Positions 1-5,443 of a DNA stretch of 5,499 nucleotides are shown piece by piece. Source of the stretch: Sedimentitalea sp042687825. GTDB lineage: Bacteria > Pseudomonadota > Alphaproteobacteria > Rhodobacterales > Rhodobacteraceae. A program made the translations under genes and the position numbers. Position 1 is the stretch's first letter. Each line of letters starts with the position of its first letter. Location: assembly GCF_042687825.1 (NCBI RefSeq), contig NZ_JBHUQE010000045.1, positions 1 to 5,499 of the forward strand, written 5' to 3'. The notes beneath the pieces are model-generated. The model was given only the letters and a program-made list of their open reading frames with translations. It was not told the DNA's origin and did no database searches.

Positions 1-58
1 TGTGACTCCACTTTCGATTCAGAATGACGTCATCACGTTCTAAGAGTCCTGACCCTAG
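1..58 (-). mobile_element. Probable end of an IS5-like insertion sequence (partial)
   Basis: Read on the minus strand, this stretch runs CTAG (58-55), then GGTCAGGACTC (54-44), and ends with a GGAG-type ribosome binding site about 5 bases from the window edge. That is what the upstream leader of a transposase gene starting just outside the window would look like. The first 20 bases from CTAG match the right-hand end of the window (from 5444) at about 15 positions, in inverted orientation. IS5-family elements often duplicate a YTAR (for example CTAG) target, which fits CTAG being the junction. The transposase itself is not visible, so the family call is inference. Confidence 0.45.
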
Positions 59-284
59 TCTTTTAAGGCAATTAGCCCGATGATATGCTTTGTCGTCTTT
101 TCCGGCCCCATGCTTGTCGTTCGGGGGCACCTGGTTAGCCCCCCTGTATCCGTTCAGGCCTCTTGGAAACGACGCGGACGATCACACTCCGGGACGGTTC
201 CAAGAACCCGCGCGATCCCGATTCACCCCCGCCATAAATGCAGCGCCGGGCGATGGCTTCGTTCTACCACCAAAGCCATAAAAA
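59..284. other. Intergenic region without a convincing gene
   Basis: This lies between the IS end and the 3' end of the ArsC-family gene. The open frames here are short, proline- or arginine-rich and match nothing I recognise. Three stem-loops are visible: GGGGGC/GCCCCC (123-128 with 138-143), an 8-bp pair at 161-168 and 198-205, and ATGGCTT/AAGCCAT (253-259 with 273-279). The last sits just downstream of the operon, but its T run lies before the stem on the minus strand, so it is not a standard intrinsic terminator for that operon. Confidence 0.5.
161..205. repeat. 8-bp inverted repeat able to form a hairpin
   Basis: TCTTGGAA (161-168) is exactly complementary to TTCCAAGA (198-205), with a 29-base loop. 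A second small hairpin, GGTTC-CAA-GAACC (196-208), uses the same right arm, so the two folds exclude each other. There is no T run next to either. Function is unknown; it could be a small structured RNA, an intergenic repeat or chance. Confidence 0.3.
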
Positions 285-635
285 TCATAAGATAAGCAGG
301 TCCAGCACCCGTTCCGGTGGCCGGCCGATCACCGCCCGGTCGCCGGCGATGACCAGCGGGCGTTCGATCAGGATCGGGTGTTCGGCCATCGCGCCGATCA
401 GTGTCGCATCGTCGTCGGACTTGCTGAGGCCGAGTTCGCGAAACAGCTTTTCGCCGGTCCGCATCATGTCGATTGCGGCCGGCGCGCCCAGGGCGGCGCG
501 GGCGCGCTCGATATCGGCGCGGTCCGGCGGGTCCTGCAGATAACGCCGTTCGCGGATGTCGACGCCACGCTCCTGCAGCAGCGCCAGCGCCTGCCGCGAC
601 TTGGAGCAGCGCGGATTATGCCAGATTTCGATCAC
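285..635 (-). CDS. arsC: ArsC/YfgD-family thioredoxin-fold protein, putative arsenate reductase
   Basis: This is a 116-residue cytoplasmic protein of the glutaredoxin-dependent ArsC family, which reduces arsenate to arsenite through an N-terminal cysteine. The motif HNPRCSKSR (residues 6-14) carries the catalytic Cys10. Arg59, Arg92 (in ERPLV) and Arg105 (in IGRPPE) align with the three arginines (60, 94, 107) that form the arsenate site of plasmid R773 ArsC. It is shorter than R773 ArsC (141 residues) and about the length of the YfgD-type branch, whose physiological role is less certain. The start is GTG at 635, overlapping the pyrD stop as GTGA, with a GAGAGGA ribosome binding site at 648-642 inside the pyrD 3' end. 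It is the last gene of the DUF952-pyrD-arsC operon. No arsR, arsB or acr3 is nearby, so a dedicated arsenic operon is not supported; a general redox role is possible. Confidence 0.88.
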   Translation of the reverse strand: MIEIWHNPRCSKSRQALALLQERGVDIRERRYLQDPPDRADIERARAALGAPAAIDMMRTGEKLFRELGLSKSDDDATLIGAMAEHPILIERPLVIAGDRAVIGRPPERVLDLLIL

Positions 636-1690
636 AGCCAGTCCTCTCTCTTGCTTGCCACCGCATCGGCGACATTGGCAAAACCGTCCCGTTGCAGCAA
701 CCGGTCCAGCCCGGTGGCGATCTCGCCGACCAGCGACAGCCCGCCATAGACCAGCGCGGTGTAAAGCTGCACCGCCGAGGCCCCGGCGCAGATCTTGGCA
801 TAGGCCTGTTCGGGTGTTGCGATGCCGCCGACGCCGATCAGCGGGATCGCGCCCTGGGTCAACAGGCTGAGCCGCGCCAGAACCCGGGTCGAGCGGTCAA
901 ACAGCGGCGCGCCCGACAGTCCGCCGGCCTCGTCGCGATGCGGGCTGCGCAGCCCTTCGCGCGACAGGGTAGTGTTAGTGGCGATCACCGCATCAATGCC
1001 GGTGTCGCGCGCCACTTCGGCGATGTCCTGCAATTCCTCGGGCGACAGATCGGGCGCGATCTTGAGAAAGACCGGGATCGGACGTGCCAGACCGTCCCGC
1101 GCCGCCAGCACCCCGCGCAGCAACGCGCTCAGCGCCGCCTTGCCCTGCAGGTCGCGCAGCTTTTCGGTGTTGGGCGAGGACACGTTGACGGTGGCGAAAT
1201 CCAGATGCGGTCCGCAATGTTCCAGAACCCGGGCGAAATCGCCCGGCCGGTCGTCGCTGTCCTTGTTGGCCCCCAGGTTCAATCCCAGCACCGCCCGTTC
1301 GGGACGTTGCGCCAGACGGTCGGCGATGGCCTGCATGCCGTCATTGTTGAACCCGAACCGGTTGATCGCGGCCGCGTCCTCGGACAGGCGAAACAGGCGC
1401 GGACGCGGGTTGCCGGGCTGCGGGCGCGGTGTCGCGGCACCGACCTCGACAAAGCCGAACCCGGCGCGCGACAGCGGGTGCAGGGCCTCGGCGTTCTTGT
1501 CGAAACCCGCGGCCAGACCGACCGGGTTGGCCAGGTCCAGCCCGGCGACGCGACAGCGTAACCGGTCCGAAGTGATCGGCCCGGGCGCCGGTGCCAGACC
1601 GGCCCGCAATGCGCGCAGCGCCATCCCGTGCGCGGTTTCCGGGTCCATCCGGTGCAGCGCTGCAAGTCCCAGCCGTTCCAGCGCGCTCAT
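632..1690 (-). CDS. pyrD: Dihydroorotate dehydrogenase (quinone), class 2
   Basis: This 352-residue flavoenzyme oxidises dihydroorotate to orotate in de novo pyrimidine synthesis and passes electrons to membrane quinone. The N-terminal segment with DPETAH (residues 16-21) is the amphipathic membrane- and quinone-binding extension that marks class 2. FMN-site motifs include AAGFDKN (60-66), NRFGFNN (110-116), Lys210 in FLKIAPDL, NTT (239-241) and GVGGI (286-290). The catalytic base is Ser172 in NVSSPNT (169-175), matching Ser175 of E. coli PyrD; class 1 enzymes use Cys here. The open frame extends upstream to 1816, but ATG 1690 is chosen because it has GGAG at 1702-1699, begins with a typical class 2 N-terminus, and avoids overrunning the DUF952 gene. 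It overlaps the upstream stop as ATGA and the downstream GTG start as GTGA, so translation of all three genes is probably coupled. All key residues are present; it should be functional. Confidence 0.97.
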   Translation of the reverse strand: MSALERLGLAALHRMDPETAHGMALRALRAGLAPAPGPITSDRLRCRVAGLDLANPVGLAAGFDKNAEALHPLSRAGFGFVEVGAATPRPQPGNPRPRLFRLSEDAAAINRFGFNNDGMQAIADRLAQRPERAVLGLNLGANKDSDDRPGDFARVLEHCGPHLDFATVNVSSPNTEKLRDLQGKAALSALLRGVLAARDGLARPIPVFLKIAPDLSPEELQDIAEVARDTGIDAVIATNTTLSREGLRSPHRDEAGGLSGAPLFDRSTRVLARLSLLTQGAIPLIGVGGIATPEQAYAKICAGASAVQLYTALVYGGLSLVGEIATGLDRLLQRDGFANVADAVASKREDWL

Positions 1691-2025
1691 GCCAGTTTCT
1701 CCGGAAACTGATGCGTTCCGTCGACCAGCGGCAGGGGTGCGGCCCAGAGGACCTCGGTTTTGCGCAGGGGGCGGTAGAGATGGGGAAACAGCGCGCCGCC
1801 GCGCGAGGGTTCCCATTTCAGCGCGTCACCCATGGCCTCGGCATCCAGCGCCAACAGCATCAGGTCCGTGACCCCGGCGAAATGCTTCGCGGCGGTTTCC
1901 GCCACCTGTTCGGCGGTCGAGAAATGCACAAAGCCATCCGCCAGATCGACCGGCGCCCCGGCGGTCTCGCCCCGGGCCTGCAACGCGGACCATTCACCGG
2001 CCCGGAATATCTTGTAGATCAGCAT
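1687..2025 (-). CDS. DUF952-family protein
   Basis: This is a 112-residue soluble protein with the features of DUF952: an N-terminal MLIYKIFRAGEW, the conserved GFVHFSTAEQV (residues 31-41), and a C-terminal segment with WEPSRGGALFPHLYRPL (71-87). The family is said to be related by fold to ADP-ribosyltransferases, but I know of no demonstrated activity, so the function is unassigned. ATG 2025 is chosen because the N-terminus matches the family and the length is normal; a longer reading back to 2505 would run antisense through the nucleotidase gene. The ribosome binding site is weak (a GGGG about 12-15 bases upstream). It is the first gene of the operon, and its last codons encode the hairpin over the pyrD ribosome binding site. 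The fixed link to pyrD suggests, without proving, a housekeeping nucleotide- or NAD-related role. Confidence 0.88.
   Translation of the reverse strand: MLIYKIFRAGEWSALQARGETAGAPVDLADGFVHFSTAEQVAETAAKHFAGVTDLMLLALDAEAMGDALKWEPSRGGALFPHLYRPLRKTEVLWAAPLPLVDGTHQFPEKLA
1693..1710 (-). promoter_or_regulatory. Hairpin covering the pyrD ribosome binding site
   Basis: On the mRNA strand CAGUUUC pairs perfectly with GAAACUG around a CGGA loop, and the stem ends two bases before the pyrD ATG. A flanking U-G wobble pair could extend it. The Shine-Dalgarno GGAG (1702-1699) lies in the loop and the first base of the right arm. The same bases encode the last residues of the DUF952 protein (QFPEKL), so ribosomes finishing that gene would open the hairpin. 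This is direct sequence observation; the coupling role is inference. Confidence 0.5.
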
Positions 2026-2078
2026 GGCGCGGTGATGCCCCGCGCCCTTGTGCGGGTCAAGCGGGTTCGCATCGGACA

Positions 2079-2113
2079 GGCGCAGCCTTTGACAGATGCG
2101 CCAAAGCGGCGCA
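2079..2113. repeat. Operator-like triple GGCGCA repeat at the nucleotidase promoter
   Basis: GGCGCA occurs at 2079-2084, its complement TGCGCC at 2097-2102, and GGCGCA again at 2108-2113. The first pair is a 6-12-6 inverted repeat centred on the -35 box. The second pair is a tight inverted repeat with a 5-base AAAGC centre lying between -35 and -10. A regulator bound here would block the promoter. No bound protein can be named, and such GC-rich hexamers can recur by chance. Confidence 0.35.
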
Positions 2114-2117
2114 GGAT
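2089..2117 (+). promoter_or_regulatory. Predicted sigma-70 promoter of the 5'-nucleotidase gene
   Basis: A perfect TTGACA -35 box (2089-2094) is followed after 17 bases by CAGGAT (2112-2117), a weak -10 box. Transcription would begin near 2124, giving a leader of about 28 bases before ATG 2152. No equally good promoter is visible for the divergent DUF952-pyrD operon in the same 126-base gap. Confidence 0.45.
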
Positions 2118-2151
2118 CCGCCCAGAAAAAAGACCGACCGGGAGACAAACC

Positions 2152-3729
2152 ATGCTGAGCCGAATTCTGACCACTGTTGCCGCGCTGGGACTGAGTGCCG
2201 GCACCGCCGCTGCCGACTATGCGCTGACCATCCTGCACACCAACGATTTTCATGCCCGGTTCGAACCGATCAGCAAATATGACAGCGGATGTGAGGCAGC
2301 CGACAATGCCGAGGGCAAGTGTTTCGGTGGCACCGCGCGGCTGGTGACCGCGATTGCCGAGGCGCGGGCGCGGTCCGGCAATGCGATCCTGGTTGATGGC
2401 GGCGACCAGTTCCAGGGCTCGCTGTTCTATACCTATTACAAGGGCCAGGTCGCGGCCGAGATGATGAACAAGCTGGGCTATGATGCGATGACCGTGGGAA
2501 ACCACGAATTCGACGATGGCCCCGAGGTGTTGCGCGGCTTTCTGGATGCGGTGACGTTCCCAGTGCTGATGTCCAACGCGGATATCACGGCCGAGGCGCT
2601 GTTAAACGGCAAGTTGCCGAAATCCACGGTGATCGAACGGGGGGGCGAAAAGCTGGGCCTGATCGGCCTGACGCCGCAGGACAATGACGATCTGGCCAGC
2701 CCGGGGCCGAACATCACTTTTTCCGACCCCGTGGCGGCGGTGCAGACCGAGGTCGACGCGCTGACCGCACAGGGCGTGAACAAGATCATCGTCCTCAGCC
2801 ATTCCGGCTATGCGCTGGACCGGCGCATCGCCGCCGAGACCACCGGGGTCGACGTGATCGTTGGTGGCCATTCCAACAGTCTGCTCAGCAATGTGCAGGA
2901 CGGGGCCGTGGGTCCCTATCCGACGATGGTGAACGAGACCGCGATCGTGCAGGCCTATGCCTATGGCAAGTTCCTGGGCGAGCTGAATGTACGTTTTGAC
3001 TCCGAAGGCAGGCTGATCGAGGCAACCGGTGAACCGCTGGTGATGGACGCCACGGTGAGCGAGGACTCCGTCACCGTCGCTCGGGTTGCGGAACTGGCGC
3101 AACCGCTGGACGAAATCCGCAATACGGTGGTCGCCACGGCCGCCGCGCCGATCGAAGGCAACCGGGACATCTGCCGGGTGCAGGAATGCCAGATGGGCAA
3201 TCTGGTGGCCGATGCGATGCTGGCGCGCGTCGCGGATCAGGGCGTGCAGATCGCCATCGCCAATTCCGGCGGGCTGCGGGCCAGCATCGATGCTGGCGAG
3301 GTCACCATGGGCGAAGTCCTGACGGTGCTGCCGTTTCAGAACACATTGTCGACTTTCGAGATCAGCGGCCAGGTGGTGATCGACGCCCTGGAAAACGGGG
3401 TCAGCCAGGTCGAAGAGGTCAAAGGCCGGTTCCCGCAGGTGGCGGGGCTGAAATACAGCTGGGATTCCGCCGTGGCTCCGAATGCAGGCCGGATCTCCGA
3501 GGTTCTGGTGGCCACGCCGGCGGGCTATGCGCCCATCGATCCGGCGGCCACCTATCTGGTGGTGACCAACAACTATGTCCGCAATGGCGGGGATGGCTAC
3601 AAGATGTTCGCAGGGGATGACAAGAACGCCTATGATTTTGGCCCCGACCTGGCCGATGTCGTTGCCGAATACCTGGCCGCCAACGCCCCCTATCAACCCT
3701 TTGTCGCGGACCGCATCAGCCGCAAGTAA
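2152..3729 (+). CDS. Secreted 5'-nucleotidase (metallophosphatase, CD73/UshA-like)
   Basis: This 525-residue periplasmic or exported enzyme releases phosphate from nucleoside monophosphates and related substrates. Residues 1-21 are a signal peptide ending TAAA before Asp22. The N-terminal two-metal domain shows NDFH (Asp32, His34), GGDQFQGS (Asp85), GNHEFD (Asn117, His118), His217 and GGHSN (His240, Asn242), matching the ligand positions of UshA and CD73. The C-terminal substrate domain has Arg342, NSGGLR (Asn371, Arg376), Phe395 in VLPFQN, and Tyr475 and Asp481 in YVRNGGDG; these line up with CD73 Arg354, Asn390, Arg395, Phe417, Phe500 and Asp506. Cys341/Cys346 and Cys47/Cys57 correspond to two CD73 disulfides. 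The frame opens at 1591, but ATG 2152 has GGGAG at 2140-2144 and begins the signal peptide. There is no lipid or GPI anchor signal. It stands alone, divergent from DUF952-pyrD and convergent with dddP. Substrate preference (AMP, UDP-sugar, others) cannot be read from sequence. Confidence 0.93.
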   Translation: MLSRILTTVAALGLSAGTAAADYALTILHTNDFHARFEPISKYDSGCEAADNAEGKCFGGTARLVTAIAEARARSGNAILVDGGDQFQGSLFYTYYKGQVAAEMMNKLGYDAMTVGNHEFDDGPEVLRGFLDAVTFPVLMSNADITAEALLNGKLPKSTVIERGGEKLGLIGLTPQDNDDLASPGPNITFSDPVAAVQTEVDALTAQGVNKIIVLSHSGYALDRRIAAETTGVDVIVGGHSNSLLSNVQDGAVGPYPTMVNETAIVQAYAYGKFLGELNVRFDSEGRLIEATGEPLVMDATVSEDSVTVARVAELAQPLDEIRNTVVATAAAPIEGNRDICRVQECQMGNLVADAMLARVADQGVQIAIANSGGLRASIDAGEVTMGEVLTVLPFQNTLSTFEISGQVVIDALENGVSQVEEVKGRFPQVAGLKYSWDSAVAPNAGRISEVLVATPAGYAPIDPAATYLVVTNNYVRNGGDGYKMFAGDDKNAYDFGPDLADVVAEYLAANAPYQPFVADRISRK

Positions 3730-3750
3730 TATCGCTGCGGCACGAGGATC

Positions 3751-3769
3751 GGGGGGCGGTCAGCCCCCC
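3751..3769. terminator. Perfect GC stem-loop between convergent genes, possible bidirectional terminator
   Basis: GGGGGGC (3751-3757) and GCCCCCC (3763-3769) form a perfect 7-bp stem with a 5-base loop. The dddP stop codon TGA lies in the loop (3762-3760) and its last codons form one arm. The structure is symmetric, so it exists in transcripts from either side, and only 30 bases separate the two genes. Neither side has a T run, so it is not a classical intrinsic terminator. Confidence 0.4.
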
Positions 3770-5100
3770 ATCAGCCGCGGATCAAAAGGATAGCGGGTCA
3801 GGTTCTCGTACCCGTCCTCGGTGATCAGCACCTGGTCTTCCAGCTTGATGGAAAAATCCGCCCCGACCTCGCTGACCAGCGCCTCGACGCAAAGGGTCAT
3901 GCCCGGCTGCAAGGGATAGTCAAAGGCGCCGGGCACCGCGCGGTCGGGATAGGCGACCAGCGGCCATTCATCGCACAGCCCGACTCCGTGCATCAGGCAG
4001 CTGTATTTCTGCGCCTGGTACTTGTCGTCCAGCCTGTGTGCATTGGCGGTCAGTTCGGGGATCATCACACCGGGTTTGAGCATCTGCATGTTGGTCATGA
4101 TGTGGTCATGCGCATGCTGCATGGCGGCGATCATGTCCGGGCGCGGGGCGGCATCGCCGATCCACCAGCTGCGCGAGATGTCCACGCAGATGCCGTAGCT
4201 GCCCACCAGATCGGTATCAAAGGCGACGATCTCGTTCGGTTGCGTGATGCGCGGGCCGCATTCCTGGAACCACGGGTTGGTGCGCGGTCCCGAGGCCAGC
4301 AGGCGGGTCTCGATCCATTCGCCGCCACGGCGGATGTTCTCGGCGTGCAGCACCGCCCAGATGTCATCCTCTGAGACCTGTCCGCCGGGCACATGACTGT
4401 GCGCGAACTCCTCCATCGTGCGCATGGCGGTTTCGCAAGCGTGGCTGGCGCAGCGCATCGCCTTGATCTCGTCCGGGCCTTTTATCGCGCGGGATTTTTC
4501 CGTGACCTCTTCGCCGGGCATGATCTGCAGCCCCTGGGCCTGCAGCGCCTGCAGCCCGTGCAGCATGACCTTGTCCACCGCCAGACGATTGTTGTTCGGG
4601 GCATGTTCGGCCAACAGCAGGCGGATCTCGTTGGAAAAGACATCGGCCGCAGGGGCGATGCGGTCACCGCGGTCGAAATAGAACAGGTCGGCCCCGGCAC
4701 GCTGTTCCCGCACCAGCGGGTTAAAGGTCGACAGAAAGGGCGCGTTTTTATAGTCCCAGATCACCATGTACCCGTCGGCGCACAGCAGAACGGCGCGAAA
4801 CGGGTTGTGGGTGTTCCAGAGCTGCATGTTGGTACTGTCCGTGGCATAGCGGATGTTCAGCGGATCAAACATCAACAGCCCGGCATAGTCGCGTTCGACG
4901 ATATGCCGGGTCAGACGGGACCAGCGGTATTCGCGCATCGCTGCAAGATCCGGCAGTTCCAACCCTGCCGCCGCCCATTCCGCAAAGGCCAGCCGGGTGG
5001 GGCCGATCTCGATCCGGTCGTTGTCATTGGGGCTGCCGTCGCCAAGGACGGCGCCCCGCGACGGGTCGATCTTGCGGCGGCCGCAATAGTGATGATCCAT
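3760..5100 (-). CDS. dddP: DMSP lyase DddP (M24 peptidase-fold)
   Basis: This 446-residue cytoplasmic enzyme cleaves dimethylsulfoniopropionate to dimethyl sulfide and acrylate. It belongs to the M24 (creatinase/prolidase) fold, with an N-terminal creatinase-like domain and a C-terminal pita-bread domain from about residue 205. The N-terminus RKIDPSRGAVLGDGSPNDND (residues 9-28) is characteristic of DddP. Metal ligands are Asp295, Asp297, Asp307, His371, Glu406 and Glu421, and the proposed catalytic base is Asp377; as I recall them, these numbers are identical to those published for Ruegeria lacuscaerulensis DddP, where the two metals are iron. Length equals that of known DddP proteins. ATG 5100 has GAGGAGAG at 5114-5107 and gives the family N-terminus. 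The gene appears single; no acrylate-use genes (acuI, acuK, prpE) or DMSP transporter are in the window. An interrupted palindrome lies 46-69 bases upstream. An ordinary dipeptidase is the alternative, made unlikely by Asp377 and the N-terminal motif. Confidence 0.95.
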   Translation of the reverse strand: MDHHYCGRRKIDPSRGAVLGDGSPNDNDRIEIGPTRLAFAEWAAAGLELPDLAAMREYRWSRLTRHIVERDYAGLLMFDPLNIRYATDSTNMQLWNTHNPFRAVLLCADGYMVIWDYKNAPFLSTFNPLVREQRAGADLFYFDRGDRIAPAADVFSNEIRLLLAEHAPNNNRLAVDKVMLHGLQALQAQGLQIMPGEEVTEKSRAIKGPDEIKAMRCASHACETAMRTMEEFAHSHVPGGQVSEDDIWAVLHAENIRRGGEWIETRLLASGPRTNPWFQECGPRITQPNEIVAFDTDLVGSYGICVDISRSWWIGDAAPRPDMIAAMQHAHDHIMTNMQMLKPGVMIPELTANAHRLDDKYQAQKYSCLMHGVGLCDEWPLVAYPDRAVPGAFDYPLQPGMTLCVEALVSEVGADFSIKLEDQVLITEDGYENLTRYPFDPRLMGG

Positions 5101-5145
5101 ACCTCGCTCTCCTCTGTTTATTGATCGTGCTGTCGCGGCAGATCG

Positions 5146-5169
5146 CGTGTCATCGCCATATGCGACACG
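5146..5169 (-). promoter_or_regulatory. Interrupted inverted repeat upstream of dddP, possible operator
   Basis: CGTGTC (5146-5151) and GACACG (5164-5169) are perfect 6-bp arms separated by 12 bases, 46-69 bases upstream of the dddP ATG, a usual distance for an operator. A weak TTTACG/TATGGC promoter on the minus strand (about 5183-5157) would overlap it. No regulator gene is adjacent, so the binding protein is unknown; LysR-, GntR- and IclR-type regulators use sites of this general form. Confidence 0.35.
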
Positions 5170-5204
5170 AAACCGCCGTAAAATGAACGGAGGACGTATT
5201 TCCT

Positions 5205-5220
5205 TGCCAGACGGTGCCAG
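5205..5220. repeat. Tandem TGCCAG direct repeat upstream of dddP
   Basis: TGCCAG at 5205-5210 recurs at 5215-5220, a 10-base period that puts both copies on one face of the helix about 105-120 bases from the dddP start. It could be a direct-repeat activator site, but two short copies may be chance. Confidence 0.2.
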
Positions 5221-5249
5221 GTATCGCCCGCGATGTAAGACGGGCTGGG

Positions 5250-5439
5250 ATGACGAACGCCGAGGCGCTGAACTACGTGAAGGAGACCCTTCCGGGCGCG
5301 TGGACTAGCCTCAAATGCATCCACGGTATCGCAACGACCTGCGGAAACGGGCGAGGACGTGATGATGGCGCGGGAGATCAAGGCGGCGCGGGAAGCGGAC
5401 ATCGATCGGGCCCTCGGGCTGGACAAGGACGCAGCTTGA
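5250..5439 (+). pseudogene. Possible frameshifted gene remnant of unknown family
   Basis: Two coding-like segments sit in different frames. From ATG 5250 the codons encode MTNAEALNYVKETLPGAW with almost all G/C third positions. From about 5350 to the TGA at 5437-5439 a different frame encodes ETGEDVMMAREIKAARE followed by ADIDRALGLDKDAA, again with strong G/C third positions and a natural-looking hydrophilic C-terminus. The change falls between about 5300 and 5345. This suggests the two ends of a gene joined by an internal deletion or frameshift, ending five bases before the IS-like CTAG. I do not recognise the family, no good ribosome binding site precedes 5250, and a chance reading cannot be excluded. 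Confidence 0.3.
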
Positions 5440-5443
5440 GGGC

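Noticed and set aside
253..284. Intrinsic terminator for the operon at ATGGCTT/AAGCCAT
   Set aside because: On the operon's strand the T run comes before the stem, not after it.
473..1561. Long plus-strand open frame (362 residues) opposite pyrD
   Set aside because: It is the antisense shadow of pyrD in GC-rich DNA; it is rich in Arg, Gln and Pro, has no family features, and pyrD on the other strand is unmistakable.
2075..2095. Possible Pho box (two GACAG copies) before the nucleotidase
   Set aside because: The copies are 16 bases apart, while PhoB half-sites repeat every 11 bases, and the surrounding bases do not fit.
1591..2151. N-terminal extension of the nucleotidase frame
   Set aside because: It is low-complexity Arg/Gly/Pro sequence antisense to DUF952 and pyrD; the signal peptide and ribosome binding site place the start at 2152.
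2602..3696. Minus-strand 364-residue frame opposite the nucleotidase
   Set aside because: It is rich in His, Asp and Gly, with no recognisable domain, and covers a secure gene on the other strand.
4393..5124. Plus-strand 243-residue frame opposite dddP
   Set aside because: It is a shadow of dddP; no start signal and no family features.
5118..5426. Minus-strand 102-residue frame just upstream of dddP
   Set aside because: It is Arg/Ser-rich at the start with no known motif, it covers the likely dddP control region, and the opposite strand shows a better coding pattern.
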